This document shows positions 39,063 to 48,484 of a DNA stretch of 64,000 nt, piece by piece. Location of the stretch: contig NZ_BQYM01000002.1 in NCBI RefSeq assembly GCF_026008515.1, forward strand, positions 1 through 64,000, written 5' to 3'. Made by a program: the position numbers and the translations under genes. The notes under the pieces are model-generated. The model was not told the DNA's origin, did no database searches, and worked only from the letters and a program-made list of their open reading frames with translations. The stretch is from Hoyosella levis (GTDB lineage: Bacteria > Actinomycetota > Actinomycetes > Mycobacteriales > Mycobacteriaceae). Each line of letters begins with the position of its first letter. Positions within the stretch are counted from its first letter, which is position 1.

Positions 39063-40291
39063 GAGAAGAACCCATGCCGTCCCTGAACATTCCACCAAGC
39101 GCCAGCACGACGATCCTTCCCGCGGCCACCACGACCCGCACTCCGGAACGAGCCTGGGCATACCTCTCCCGTGTCGCGGAGGGACCATGCTGGGCGCTCC
39201 ACGAGCTGATCAACCTCGTCGGCCCGATCGACGCGGCCGAGGCCATACGCGCGGGCAAGCTGCCCCCTGCGCTTGATAAGCCGACTCAGGCCCGCCGGGA
39301 CAAGGACACTTCCGGCGCCGACCTCGAGGCCCTCGCCAGCCACGGCGGGACGCTGCTGACCGCGGACAGCCCGCAATGGCCTGCCTGGCATACGTTGCAG
39401 ATGCAGAATGATCGAGCTCGCCGTGACGCAGGTGCCGCGCCGCCCATCGCGCTGTGGATACGCGGCCAAGAGGATGTCGGCACACTCCTATCCCGGGGAA
39501 TCGCCGTCATCGGTACCCGCGCACCCACCGCATACGGCGAGCACTGCACCCGCGATATCGCGCACGAGCTGGCCACGAATGGCTCGACGATCGTCTCCGG
39601 CGCTGCTTACGGCATCGATGGATGCGCTCACCGGGCCGCGCTCGCCGCCCACCAGCCGACAGTCGCCATCCTCGCGTGCGGCATCGATCAGGATTATCCC
39701 GCTGGGCACGCACGGCTTCTCCAGGGCATCGCCCGACACGGCACAGTGATCAGCGAATACCCGCCGGGGACGAGGCCTGCCCGCTTCCGCTTCCTCGCAC
39801 GCAACCGGCTCATCGCGGCATTCGCCGAGCACGTCATCATCACTGAGGCCGGGGCGCGCAGCGGCGCCCGCAATACCGCCCGCTGGGCACGGATGTACAA
39901 CACCCCCGTTCACGCTATGCCGGGCCCCGTCAGCTCGGCTGCCTCGGTGGGATGCCACGAGATGATCCGGAACGGGGAGGCGGTCCTGCTCACGAGAGCT
40001 CGCGACGTTTTCGGCGCCCCGATGCTGCCGATGGATTCCGGACCTCCGGCCGCGACGCCACACCTTGCGAGACCGACCGATCACCTCACCCCTGAGCAGC
40101 TGCGGGTATTCGACATGCTGCCTATCAAGGGCCACGCCGGGACCGCGCGGATCGGCGCAGACGCAGGTCTGGATGCGAGGACAACCCGGGCCGCGCTCGC
40201 GGTCCTCGAGATGCACGGCCAAGCCCGCTGCATCGACGGCGAGTGGCAGCGTTGCAGCTCACGATCCGGCACGCGCCCCACTTCGCAGTGA
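39059..40291 (+). CDS. dprA: DNA-processing protein DprA
   Basis: The protein has 410 aa from ATG 39059, which overlaps the comM stop; ATG 39074 after AGAGAAGAA is an alternative. The Rossmann-like core has [52 protein letters not shown] and [20 protein letters not shown]. The C-terminal winged helix starts near [14 protein letters not shown]. DprA loads RecA on incoming single-stranded DNA. No other competence genes are in the window. Confidence 0.93.
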   Translation: MREEPMPSLNIPPSASTTILPAATTTRTPERAWAYLSRVAEGPCWALHELINLVGPIDAAEAIRAGKLPPALDKPTQARRDKDTSGADLEALASHGGTLLTADSPQWPAWHTLQMQNDRARRDAGAAPPIALWIRGQEDVGTLLSRGIAVIGTRAPTAYGEHCTRDIAHELATNGSTIVSGAAYGIDGCAHRAALAAHQPTVAILACGIDQDYPAGHARLLQGIARHGTVISEYPPGTRPARFRFLARNRLIAAFAEHVIITEAGARSGARNTARWARMYNTPVHAMPGPVSSAASVGCHEMIRNGEAVLLTRARDVFGAPMLPMDSGPPAATPHLARPTDHLTPEQLRVFDMLPIKGHAGTARIGADAGLDARTTRAALAVLEMHGQARCIDGEWQRCSSRSGTRPTSQ

Positions 40292-40377
40292 GGACCGTTT
40301 CCCGGCACAGCCGCGAATGCCACGCGCCACGTGCGCGAGTCATTGCCAAGTCAGGCGGCAACGGGCACGCTAGCGGC

Positions 40378-41436
40378 ATGCCAGGAGAGCGCGCGACCGC
40401 CGCCGACGACGCCAGCGATACCCCCGGTTCACTGGATTCGCCCTCACTGGAGCCCCCCTCTCTGGATCCCACTCCCGTAGGTTTCGCAGTCGTGCTGGAC
40501 CAGTTCGCCGAGCATCTCGTCCTGGAGCGGGACCGGTCCGAGCACACCGTCCGCGCCTACCTTGCCGACGTTCGCGCGCTTCTCGACCACGCGGCGGCTC
40601 GCGGTTGCACAAGGTTGCGCGATATTGATCTCACCACGGTTCGTGCGTGGCAGTCGGAACAAGCAGCAGACGGACTGGCCCGATCCACGCTCGCCCGGCG
40701 CGCCTCCTCGATCAAGGCATTCACCGCCTGGGCTGTCAAGCATGGACACCTTGATTCCGACCCGGCCGCCCGCCTGCAATCACCCCGGCGTCACCGCACC
40801 TTGCCGCACATCCTGCGACAGGACCAGGCCGCGACCGCGCTCGATCGGCTCGATGCCAGCAGCCTGCCAGAACCTTCTCCGGACGGTGACGTGGACGGGG
40901 ACAACCAGGGCCAGTCGTCACCGCGCGAGGCCGCTATCCGTCGCCGGGACCGCCTCATCGTCGAGATCCTCTACTCAACGGGGATACGCGTTAGCGAGTT
41001 GTGCGGTCTCGACCTGCGGGACATCGACCAGCGAAGCCGTATCGTGCGCGTGCTGGGCAAGGGACGGAAGGAAAGGATGGTGCCCTATGGGACGCCAGCC
41101 CAGCGTGCCCTCGACGAGTGGTTGCGCCTCGGACGGCCCGTGCTCGCCGTGCCACGCTCAGGAAGCGCGCTGCTGCTTGGCGCGCGCGGAGGGCGCCTCA
41201 ATCCCCGGCAGGCTCGCGAGATCGTGCACACCCTGCTCGCCGAAGCTGGCATGCCCAGCCTCGGGCCCCATGGTCTCCGGCACTCCGCCGCCACCCACCT
41301 CCTCGAGGGTGGCGCGGATCTTCGTGTTGTCCAGGAACTGCTCGGCCACGCCAGCCTCTCGACCACGCAGCTCTACACCCAGGTGTCGGTTCGTCGCCTG
41401 CGCACCGTCCACGATCAAGCCCATCCCAGGGCTTGA
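40378..41436 (+). CDS. xerC: Tyrosine recombinase XerC
   Basis: The protein has 352 aa. ATG 40378 avoids the unlikely N-terminal extension to 40243. The core-binding domain starts [20 protein letters not shown] after a ~35-aa polar leader. Catalytic residues are R in [13 protein letters not shown] in [24 protein letters not shown] in [11 protein letters not shown] and Tyr in TQLYTQVS. The loop between the domains carries an acidic insertion ([18 protein letters not shown]). Partner of XerD at 10416. The dprA-xerC neighbourhood supports the XerC call. Confidence 0.92.
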   Translation: MPGERATAADDASDTPGSLDSPSLEPPSLDPTPVGFAVVLDQFAEHLVLERDRSEHTVRAYLADVRALLDHAAARGCTRLRDIDLTTVRAWQSEQAADGLARSTLARRASSIKAFTAWAVKHGHLDSDPAARLQSPRRHRTLPHILRQDQAATALDRLDASSLPEPSPDGDVDGDNQGQSSPREAAIRRRDRLIVEILYSTGIRVSELCGLDLRDIDQRSRIVRVLGKGRKERMVPYGTPAQRALDEWLRLGRPVLAVPRSGSALLLGARGGRLNPRQAREIVHTLLAEAGMPSLGPHGLRHSAATHLLEGGADLRVVQELLGHASLSTTQLYTQVSVRRLRTVHDQAHPRA

Positions 41437-41478
41437 GCCCGTGCAGCTTTGGGCGCCAATGCTTCTAGCCCGAAAGGT

Positions 41479-41505
41479 CTTGGGCCCCACGGAACCGGTC
41501 CCAAG
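41479..41505. terminator. Bidirectional terminator between xerC and the M23 gene
   Basis: CTTGGG (41479-41484) pairs with CCCAAG (41500-41505), with additional CC/GG pairing inside. It lies between convergent stops. Confidence 0.5.
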
Positions 41506-41514
41506 GGCTTGAGT

Positions 41515-42228
41515 TCAGCTCGATCCGGCGACGGGTTTCAGCCTGACGGTAACCTTTCCAACGAGGAGCAAGGGGTTGAGATATGCCAGCCGGTCCTCGG
41601 CGCGGCGGGCTCCCCACTGCAGGCATGCTGCCGCATCGCATCCGGGATGCCCGGGCTCCACGGTTCCGATGACGTTTCCTCCCGTGACCTCGTCACCGGT
41701 GCTGACTGTCGCCGCGACCGGCTGGTAGGTCGTGATGAGGCCGCCATCGTGCCGGATCGACACCACGCCTGCCTCTGCCACCGTGCCAGCGAACCACACC
41801 GTCCCGCCCGCCGGAGCAACGATGCGTGCCCCAGGCGTGGCAGCAAGATCGACGCCACGGTGGCCCGGGCCGTAGCGATGCGAAGGTGCGATGAAGTGCT
41901 TCGCGACGCGGATCGGAGGATCGAGGGGCCATGTGAAACCCAGGCCCGCGAGCTCCTGCGCAGCGTTGCGGTCCCGATCGAGGCTGGGGATGGGGGAGCG
42001 GTGACGCTCCAGCGACCCAGTAGCGGGCGTCCCCGTGACGGGTGGCCCAGCGGCGGGTGGCCCAGCGGCGGGTGGCCCAGCGACGGGTGGCCCAGCGGCG
42101 GGTGGCCCAGCGGCGGGCGATCCAGAGGCAGTCGCCGCGAGGACGGCGAGCGGCGCGACCGCGGTCGCGAGAACCAGCGCGACCCGGCCAGCGGCGGTGC
42201 GGCGGGCGAGAAGGGGATGTCCAGCCAT
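41515..42228 (-). CDS. Secreted M23-family (LytM-like) protein with altered zinc site
   Basis: The protein has 237 aa from the ATG at 42228, which starts a signal peptide (MAGHPLLARRTAAGRVALVL, then a hydrophobic stretch). A PAAGP-type repeat stretch (~38-66) is followed by the LytM fold: SHRYGPGHRGVDLAATPG gives HxxxD (H123, D127). The site where related proteins read CLHWG is CLQWG here (Q204), so the expected third zinc ligand is missing. It is positioned like the mycobacterial M23 gene next to rpsB (Rv2891). It may be a non-catalytic regulator of peptidoglycan hydrolases. Confidence 0.85.
   Translation of the reverse strand: MAGHPLLARRTAAGRVALVLATAVAPLAVLAATASGSPAAGPPAAGPPVAGPPAAGPPAAGPPVTGTPATGSLERHRSPIPSLDRDRNAAQELAGLGFTWPLDPPIRVAKHFIAPSHRYGPGHRGVDLAATPGARIVAPAGGTVWFAGTVAEAGVVSIRHDGGLITTYQPVAATVSTGDEVTGGNVIGTVEPGHPGCDAAACLQWGARRAEDRLAYLNPLLLVGKVTVRLKPVAGSS
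42035..42122. repeat. 15-bp minisatellite in the M23 gene
   Basis: There are about six copies of a GCGGCGGGTGGCCCA-type unit (plus strand), with single-base variants, encoding the PAAGP/PVAGP repeat between the signal peptide and the catalytic-like domain. Frame is maintained. Confidence 0.85.
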
Positions 42229-42279
42229 GGATCCCACGATGCCGCGAGCCTCGCGCTGGCACTGATCAGAACGCGGATC

Positions 42280-42305
42280 TGTGGAAGAACGGGGGAGTAT
42301 CCACA
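42280..42305. promoter_or_regulatory. Convergent DnaA-box-like pair
   Basis: TGTGGAAGA (42280-42288, reverse orientation, 7 of 9 matches) faces GTATCCACA (42297-42305, forward, 8 of 9). They lie 50-80 bp upstream of the M23 start codon. Confidence 0.35.
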
Positions 42306-42365
42306 GGGGGCTCGGCCATGAGCGCGCGACGCTATAGAGGGAGCGCAGCAAGACCAAGGCGTCAG

Positions 42366-42396
42366 TTGCGTACTTGCGGCCAGCTGGGAGTACACT
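42366..42396 (+). promoter_or_regulatory. Candidate rpsB promoter
   Basis: TTGCGT (42366-42371) and TACACT (42391-42396) are separated by 19 bp. The -10 is good; the spacing is slightly long. It would give a leader of about 275 nt. Confidence 0.4.
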
Positions 42397-42678
42397 GCAT
42401 GGCGGCGCGCTTGCTGCGTGCCACAATTTCGCGTTCTCGAACGCACCTAGATCCGAGCAGTGAACGAGCACGAGCAAATCGTGGTTCACGGACCGCAGCG
42501 CGATCGTTGCCTGTTCCTGCCCGGCACTCGAGGAGCCCGGGCCTTCCGGTCCCGCGCATTGCGCGGGTGGAGGCTCGCGACGAGGACCAGGGCGGTCACC
42601 AACCCGGTGACTGCACAAACCGGAACACGAGAAAAGGAGCGAGGACTACAGGCCTAGTGCCTGGGTCCGTGAATCGCC

Positions 42679-43611
42679 ATGGCTGTTGTAACAATGAAGC
42701 AGCTGCTTGACAGCGGCGTGCACTTCGGTCACCAGACCCGTCGGTGGAACCCCAAGATGAAGCGATTCATCTTCACCGACCGGAACGGCATCTACATCAT
42801 CGACCTGCGCCAGACCCTGACGTACATCGACACCGCGTACGAGTTCGTCAAGGAGACCGTCGCTCACGGTGGCACCATCCTGTTCGTCGGCACCAAGAAG
42901 CAGGCGCAGGAGTCCATCGCGTCCGAGGCCACCCGCGTCGGCATGCCCTACGTCAACCACCGCTGGCTCGGCGGAATGCTGACGAACTTCCAGACCGTCC
43001 ACAAGCGCCTCCAGCGCCTCAAGGAACTTGAGAGCATGGAGCAGACCGGTGGCTTCGAAGGTCGCACCAAGAAGGAAATCCTCATGCTGACGCGTGAGAA
43101 GACCAAGCTTGAGCGCACCCTCGGCGGCATCCGTGACATGGCCAAGGTGCCGAGCGCGGTGTGGATCGTCGACACGAACAAGGAGCACATCGCCGTCGGC
43201 GAGGCGCGCAAGCTCAACATCCCTGTTGTGGCGATCCTCGACACCAACTGCGATCCCGATGTCGTTGACTACCCGATCCCGGGCAACGATGACGCGATCC
43301 GGTCCGCGGCTCTGCTCACCCGCGTTGTGGCCGCTGCGGCCGCTGACGGCCTCAAGTCCCGCGCCGGTGTGAACACTGGTGCGGAGGAGAAGGCCGAGGG
43401 CGAGCCGCTCGCCGACTGGGAGAAGGAACTCCTCGAGTCCGCATCGCCCGCGACCGAGGACGCTCCGGCGACCGAGGCTCCCGCGACTGAGGTTCCGGCG
43501 ACCGAGGCCCCCGCGGCTGAGGCTCCGGCAACCGAGGAAGCTGCGGCGAGCGAGCCCGCCGCTGCGGAGGCGCCCGCGGAAGCGGCCGCTGACACCTCGT
43601 CCGACAACTGA
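42679..43611 (+). CDS. rpsB: 30S ribosomal protein S2
   Basis: The protein has 310 aa. The core (1-~235) is typical: [47 protein letters not shown] and [13 protein letters not shown]. The C-terminal ~60 residues are an acidic Ala/Pro/Thr/Glu repeat tail, longer than usual. It forms an operon with tsf after 105 bp. Confidence 0.96.
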   Translation: MAVVTMKQLLDSGVHFGHQTRRWNPKMKRFIFTDRNGIYIIDLRQTLTYIDTAYEFVKETVAHGGTILFVGTKKQAQESIASEATRVGMPYVNHRWLGGMLTNFQTVHKRLQRLKELESMEQTGGFEGRTKKEILMLTREKTKLERTLGGIRDMAKVPSAVWIVDTNKEHIAVGEARKLNIPVVAILDTNCDPDVVDYPIPGNDDAIRSAALLTRVVAAAAADGLKSRAGVNTGAEEKAEGEPLADWEKELLESASPATEDAPATEAPATEVPATEAPAAEAPATEEAAASEPAAAEAPAEAAADTSSDN

Positions 43612-43716
43612 GGTGAAGCGCCAGTCGCGACTACGATCGTGGCTGGCGCTTTCGCTCGGACAGCACAGCACCACACGTTGCATCCCGCATACGCACTAGA
43701 GGAGGCTCGCCCCACC

Positions 43717-44541
43717 ATGGCGAATTTCACTGCCGCTGACGTCAAGCGGCTTCGTGAGCTCACCGGCTCCGGCATGATGGACTGCAAGAACGCCCTCAGC
43801 GAGACCGACGGCGATTACGACAAGGCCGTCGAGATCCTGCGCATCAAGGGCGCCAAGGACGTTGGCAAGCGCGCCGAGCGCGCGACCGCCGAAGGTCTTG
43901 TCGCAGCGGCTGGCGGCGTCATGATCGAGCTCAACAGCGAGACCGATTTTGTTGCCAAGAACGCTGACTTCCAGGCCATCGCCGACGAGATCGTCACTGC
44001 GGCCGCCGAGGCGAAGCCCGCGGACCTCGACGCCCTCAAGGCGATCGAGGTCAATGGCCGCACCGTCGACGCTGCCGTGCAGGAGCTCGCAGCCCGGATC
44101 GGCGAGAAGATCGAGCTGCGCCGGGTCGTCGCGTTCGACGGACAGGTCCAGACCTACCTGCACAAGCGCAGTGGCGATCTGCCTCCCGGTGTCGGCGTGC
44201 TTGTCGAGTACACCGGCGAGGGCGACGCCGCCGCCGAGGCTGCCCGCGAGGCCGCCATGCAGGTAGCGGCGCTCAAGGCGAAGTACGTCACGCGCGACGA
44301 CGTTCCCGCGGACATCGTCGAGAACGAGCGGCGCATCGCCGAGCAGACCGCGAAGGAAGAGGGCAAGCCCGAGCAGGCCCTCCCCAAGATCGTGGAAGGC
44401 CGCGTCAACGGCTTCTTCAAGGACGTCGTGCTCACCGAGCAGGCATACGTGAAGGACAGCAAGAAGTCGGTCAAGGCTCTCCTTGACGAGGCTGGCGCTA
44501 CCATCACTCGTTTCGTGCGGTTCGAGGTCGGACAGTCCTGA
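43717..44541 (+). CDS. tsf: Elongation factor Ts
   Basis: EF-Ts is the nucleotide exchange factor for EF-Tu. It has 274 aa. ATG 43717 follows GAGGAGG. The signatures are [20 protein letters not shown] and [18 protein letters not shown]. The dimerisation domain ends [12 protein letters not shown]-like ([13 protein letters not shown]). A strong terminator follows. Confidence 0.97.
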   Translation: MANFTAADVKRLRELTGSGMMDCKNALSETDGDYDKAVEILRIKGAKDVGKRAERATAEGLVAAAGGVMIELNSETDFVAKNADFQAIADEIVTAAAEAKPADLDALKAIEVNGRTVDAAVQELAARIGEKIELRRVVAFDGQVQTYLHKRSGDLPPGVGVLVEYTGEGDAAAEAAREAAMQVAALKAKYVTRDDVPADIVENERRIAEQTAKEEGKPEQALPKIVEGRVNGFFKDVVLTEQAYVKDSKKSVKALLDEAGATITRFVRFEVGQS

Positions 44542-44584
44542 CCGGGGGTCCCGGAGGCACGAGCCACAGCGATGAGGCAAGATA

Positions 44585-44626
44585 TGCGGGGTTGCCGCGT
44601 GGGCATGACCACGTGGCAACCCCGCA
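44585..44626 (+). terminator. Terminator after tsf
   Basis: TGCGGGGTTGCC (44585-44596) pairs perfectly with GGCAACCCCGCA (44615-44626), with further CGTGG/CCACG pairing inside. There is no marked T-tract. Confidence 0.7.
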
Positions 44627-44674
44627 TTCGCGTATGAGGCGACATTCACATAGGCACCAGTGACGAGGAGACCC

Positions 44675-45406
44675 ATGGCCGACCAGACACCCGAAGAGCG
44701 CCGCCCCTATAAGCGAGTGCTCATCAAGCTTGGTGGAGAAATGTTCGGGGGCGGGCGCATCGGGGTGGATCCGGACGTCGTCCAGCTGGTCGCCGAGCAG
44801 GTCGCCGAGATCGTCAAGACGGGCGTGCAGGTGGCGCTCGTCATCGGCGGCGGCAACTTCTTCCGTGGTGCTGAGCTGCAGCAGCGTGGCCTTGATCGGG
44901 CCCGGGCCGACTACATGGGCATGCTGGGAACAGTCATGAACTGCCTCGCGCTCCAGGACTTCCTGCAGCAGCAAGGAGTTGACACGCGGGTGCAGACAGC
45001 CATCACGATGGGCCAGGTCGCTGAGCCATACATTCCGTTGCGCGCTATCCGTCACCTCGAGAAGGGGCGTGTGGTGATCTTCGGCGCGGGCATGGGGATG
45101 CCGTACTTCTCCACCGACACCACCGCGGCGCAGCGTGCCCTGGAGATCGGCGCCGAGGTGGTGCTGATGGCCAAGGCGGTAGATGGTGTCTACACCGCGG
45201 ATCCCAAGATCGACAGCACTGCGACCATGTTTGACGAGTTGACGCACCGCGAGGCGCTCGAGAAGGGCCTGAAGGTCGCTGATGCGACCGCGTTCAGCCT
45301 TTGCATGGACAATGACATGCCGATCATCGTGTTCAACCTGCTGCGCCATGGCAATATCGCTCGTGCTGTGGCTGGAGAGCATGTCGGCACGCTGGTCCGG
45401 CCCTAG
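44675..45406 (+). CDS. pyrH: UMP kinase
   Basis: The protein has 243 aa and belongs to the amino-acid-kinase fold. The ATG at 44675 is used because GAGGAG lies 6 bp upstream; a GTG at 44660 is unlikely. Motifs are [44 protein letters not shown] and [12 protein letters not shown]. It makes UDP and is feedback-inhibited by UTP in the family. frr follows after 129 bp. Confidence 0.96.
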   Translation: MADQTPEERRPYKRVLIKLGGEMFGGGRIGVDPDVVQLVAEQVAEIVKTGVQVALVIGGGNFFRGAELQQRGLDRARADYMGMLGTVMNCLALQDFLQQQGVDTRVQTAITMGQVAEPYIPLRAIRHLEKGRVVIFGAGMGMPYFSTDTTAAQRALEIGAEVVLMAKAVDGVYTADPKIDSTATMFDELTHREALEKGLKVADATAFSLCMDNDMPIIVFNLLRHGNIARAVAGEHVGTLVRP

Positions 45407-45535
45407 GCATCCGGCCCTGACTAGCGCCGGGACGCGAGCCCGCGGTCCGGGGGGCCGCGCCCGCTGATGAAGCGAGCGCGGTGAAGCAGCAGCAGTGCAA
45501 TAGTTATCAACGAAGTGCCACGAGGAAGGTGTGCC

Positions 45536-46093
45536 GTGATCGACGAAGCAATGTTCGATGCCGAGGAAAAAATGGAGAAGGCGGTGACTGTCGCGAAGGA
45601 TGAGCTCGGGTCCATCCGGACTGGCCGTGCCAACCCGTCGATGTTCGCCCGCGTGTCCATTGATTACTACGGCGCCCCTACGCCCATCACGCAGCTCGCG
45701 AGCATCGCTGTGCCCGAGGCGCGCATGGTCGTCATCAAGCCATATGAGCAATCGCAGCTGAACAACATCGAGACCGCTATCCGCAATTCCGATCTCGGCG
45801 TCAACCCCACGAATGATGGCAACATCATCCGTGTGTCGATCCCGCAGCTCACCGAGGAGCGGCGCCGGGAACTGTCGAAGCAGGCCCGCTCGAAGGGCGA
45901 GGACTCCAAGGTCGCGATCCGCAACGTGCGGCGCAAGGCCATGGAGGAGCTCGGTCGCATCCAGAAGGATGGCGAGGCCGGCGAGGACGAAGTGGCGCGT
46001 GCCGAGAAGGAGATCGACAAGATCACTGCGAAGTACACGAACCAGATCGACGAATTGGTCAAACACAAGGAATCGGAACTTATGGAGGTCTAG
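45536..46093 (+). CDS. frr: Ribosome recycling factor
   Basis: RRF splits post-termination ribosomes with EF-G. It has 185 aa. GTG 45536 follows GAGGAAGG and gives [17 protein letters not shown]. Motifs are [26 protein letters not shown] and [20 protein letters not shown]. It has the normal family length. cdsA begins 52 bp later. Confidence 0.97.
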   Translation: MIDEAMFDAEEKMEKAVTVAKDELGSIRTGRANPSMFARVSIDYYGAPTPITQLASIAVPEARMVVIKPYEQSQLNNIETAIRNSDLGVNPTNDGNIIRVSIPQLTEERRRELSKQARSKGEDSKVAIRNVRRKAMEELGRIQKDGEAGEDEVARAEKEIDKITAKYTNQIDELVKHKESELMEV

Positions 46094-46145
46094 CCTCAAC
46101 CGTGAGTGAATGATCAGTCAAACCGGGCGGGCGAGGAGATATGTA

Positions 46146-47057
46146 GTGGTCGACGGGCACGAGTCGCACCAGCCAATTGGCGAGCCAGCGGAGCAATCGG
46201 CCGCTGCCGCCGAGGAGATCAAGACTTCCCGGGCGGGCCGGAACCTTCCCGCGGCCATCAGTGTCGGCGTCGGTCTTGGTGCCATCATCGTCGCGGTGCT
46301 GCTCCTCGCTCCGCGTGGATGGGTCGGTATCGTCGCCGTCGCGGTGGGGCTGGCGATCTGGGAACTGTACAAGCGGCTGCGCCAGCAAGGCGTGTACCTC
46401 CCGCTCATACCGCTGGTCGTGGGGGGACCGGCAACCGTGCTCGCGGCGCTGCCCTTCGGGATCACCGGTGTCTTCACTGGCTTCGCGATCACCACGGTCA
46501 CATGCATGATGTGGTGCCTGCTGCGCAACGGTCTCTCGGGCAAGCCCGAGAACTACGTGCGCGATTCCGCGATCACTCTTTTCGTCGCGACCTGGGTGAT
46601 CCTCTTCACCAGCGTCGGAGCAATGCTCGTCCTCACCGAGAAGGGTGCTGGCCCCATCTGGGTGCTGATGATCGGCGTGATCTGCTCCGATGTGGGCGGC
46701 TACACCGCCGGAGTGCTCTTCGGCAAGCACCCGATGGTGCCGCAGATCAGTCCGAAGAAGTCCTGGGAAGGCTTCGCCGGCTCGATGGCTGCCGGAATCA
46801 TCGGCAGTATCCTCACTGTCACGTTGATCCTCGGGGAGAACCCGCTGATCGGCGCGCTCATCGGTGCTGCCCTTGTGATATTCGGCACTATCGGAGACCT
46901 TATCGAGTCACAGTTCAAGCGTGACCTCGGCATCAAGGACATGGGTACGCTCCTGCCCGGCCACGGCGGACTCATGGATCGGCTCGACTCGCTTGTGGTG
47001 GCGGCGGTCGTGCTGTGGGTGTTCGTGATGCTCCTCGGCTACCCGCTGACGGTCTAG
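46146..47057 (+). CDS. cdsA: Phosphatidate cytidylyltransferase
   Basis: The enzyme makes CDP-diacylglycerol from phosphatidic acid and CTP at the membrane. It has 303 aa. Start GTG 46146 follows GAGGAG; an ATG at 46110 is less likely. A ~35-residue polar N-terminus precedes about eight transmembrane helices. The family signature SPKKSWEGFAGS ... IGDLIESQFKRDLGIKD ... LPGHGGLMDRLDS is intact. It is placed after pyrH-frr as usual. Confidence 0.95.
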   Translation: MVDGHESHQPIGEPAEQSAAAAEEIKTSRAGRNLPAAISVGVGLGAIIVAVLLLAPRGWVGIVAVAVGLAIWELYKRLRQQGVYLPLIPLVVGGPATVLAALPFGITGVFTGFAITTVTCMMWCLLRNGLSGKPENYVRDSAITLFVATWVILFTSVGAMLVLTEKGAGPIWVLMIGVICSDVGGYTAGVLFGKHPMVPQISPKKSWEGFAGSMAAGIIGSILTVTLILGENPLIGALIGAALVIFGTIGDLIESQFKRDLGIKDMGTLLPGHGGLMDRLDSLVVAAVVLWVFVMLLGYPLTV

Positions 47058-47129
47058 CAAGCCCAGCCCAGACCAGCCCAGGTGTCGAGCAACTACAGGT
47101 CGAGCAGCGCAGCGGGGGAGAGCCAGGGA

Positions 47130-47864
47130 ATGCTCCGGCGCGGGCGGCGCAAAGGGACCATCACGATCCCCAGCCCCAACATCTGGCACTGGCCAGAGAT
47201 CTATGAGATCGAGAACGAGGCGCAGGACCACGCGGGAGCGCTGGAGGCGCAGCTCCAGCGCCACGCTCGCTGGCACGGGGCACACATCGTTGACATCGGA
47301 TGCGGCACAGGCTTCCACCTGCCCCGGTTCAGCGAGCACGCCCGCGCGGTCACCGGCATCGAGCCGCACCCTCCGCTCGTCGAGGCGGCCCGCGCGCGAG
47401 CCTCAGCCCTGGGCAACGTGGCTGTTCTCCGCGGCCGGGCCGATGATCTTCCCTTGCCGGACGCCAGTGCCGACATCGTGCACGCGCGCACTGCCTACTT
47501 CTTCGGTCCAGGCTGCGAGCCCGGCATCAGGGAAGCATTGCGAGTCCTTGTGCCGGGTGGTTGCTTGCTCATCGTGGACCTCGACGCGACGGCCGGTCGC
47601 TACGGCGAATGGATGCGCGCGGACCTGCCCCGCTACGACCCGCAAGCGGTGGAGGCGTTTTTCGATCGCCAGGGCTTCGAGCTCGTGCGGGTCGACACCG
47701 AGTGGGCCTTCGGTTCACGCGCGGACCTCGAGGCGGTCCTCGCCATCGAGTTCAGCCCCCGCGTGGCTAGCCTGGCGCGGCATCAGGTCATGGGCACGCG
47801 CATGCCCGTGCGATACCGGGTCCACTCGCTCCGCAAGCCGCGGATCCAGAGCGGTGGACCGTAG
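47130..47864 (+). CDS. Class I SAM-dependent methyltransferase
   Basis: The protein has 244 aa. ATG 47130 follows GGGGGAGAG; a GTG at 47082 is less likely. Motif I is HIVDIGCGTGFHLPRF, followed by AVTGIEPHPPLVEAAR, RGRADDLPLPDASADIVHAR and VLVPGGCLLIVDLD. This is the UbiE/Methyltransf_11 type acting on small molecules or lipids; the substrate is unknown. It is convergent with the LapA-like gene. Confidence 0.88.
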   Translation: MLRRGRRKGTITIPSPNIWHWPEIYEIENEAQDHAGALEAQLQRHARWHGAHIVDIGCGTGFHLPRFSEHARAVTGIEPHPPLVEAARARASALGNVAVLRGRADDLPLPDASADIVHARTAYFFGPGCEPGIREALRVLVPGGCLLIVDLDATAGRYGEWMRADLPRYDPQAVEAFFDRQGFELVRVDTEWAFGSRADLEAVLAIEFSPRVASLARHQVMGTRMPVRYRVHSLRKPRIQSGGP

Positions 47865-47879
47865 TGGATCGGAGCACCC

Positions 47880-47913
47880 GGGGCTGGCGCGCCGGTGCAG
47901 GCGCGCCAGCCCC
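47880..47913. terminator. Strong bidirectional terminator
   Basis: There is a perfect 14-bp stem GGGGCTGGCGCGCC (47880-47893) / GGCGCGCCAGCCCC (47900-47913) with a 6-nt loop, extended by GCAC/GTGC outside. It lies between convergent genes. Confidence 0.8.
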
Positions 47914-47930
47914 GTGCCCGGGGGATGCGG

Positions 47931-48407
47931 CTAGCGCAAGCCCTTGCGTGCTTGTCGTCGTAGCTGCATGATCCTGATCCCACCAATGGTGGCGGTGATC
48001 AATACGCCCAGGATCGCGGCGCCGAGCAATGCCACGCCGACGGGCATGTCCATCTGCCACACCAGGATGTGGATGGTCTGCGTGTCGAGGTTCTGCAGGA
48101 TGAATACCAGGAGCACGATCAGCAGTGCCGCGCCGATGATCAGCGAGGTCCACCAGGAGCCAGCGCGGGAATGAGGCAGCGCCTGCTTGGGCTGCTTCTT
48201 GCCCGGCTTCTCCTGGTGCGCCGAGGTCGATGACGTCGCAGCGCTCGATGCCGAGGACGTGGTGGTGGGGGTGTCCTTAGCACTCGAAGCGCTCGAGGTG
48301 GGCGAGGAGGACTTGGAGCCGGAGCGGTGCGATGATGGCTCCGCTACCGGATCCTGGGAGCGGGAAACCGGCTCCTGCGGTGACGGGTCCGTAGATTTTG
48401 ATGCCAT
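47931..48407 (-). CDS. LapA-domain (DUF1049) membrane protein
   Basis: The protein has 158 aa. The N-terminal ~78 residues are Ser/Thr/Pro-rich and probably disordered. Two transmembrane helices follow (~85-105 and ~120-145), with the LapA signature VFILQNLDTQTIHILVWQMD and a basic end RRQARKGLR. Similar small proteins are widespread; in E. coli LapA helps regulate LPS synthesis, which cannot apply directly here. Divergent from rlmN. Confidence 0.85.
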   Translation of the reverse strand: MASKSTDPSPQEPVSRSQDPVAEPSSHRSGSKSSSPTSSASSAKDTPTTTSSASSAATSSTSAHQEKPGKKQPKQALPHSRAGSWWTSLIIGAALLIVLLVFILQNLDTQTIHILVWQMDMPVGVALLGAAILGVLITATIGGIRIMQLRRQARKGLR

Positions 48408-48484
48408 GTATTGATCATGGCTGATTTGGCCAGCAAGCGCACTAGTTCGGAGTTCCTGGAGATCCGTGGGACACTGGTCTGGTC

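Larger units (their letters stand above)
42229..42678. other. Intergenic region between the M23 gene and rpsB
   Basis: This 450-bp gap separates divergent genes. It holds two DnaA-box-like sites (42280-42305), a possible rpsB promoter (42366-42396) and a ~280-nt leader before rpsB. ORFs across it lack start signals and family similarity. No structured RNA was recognised. Confidence 0.6.

Noticed and set aside
42035-42122. Regular short repeats resembling a small CRISPR array.
   Set aside because: The units are contiguous 15-mers without spacers and encode an in-frame PAAGP repeat in the M23 gene. No cas gene is present.
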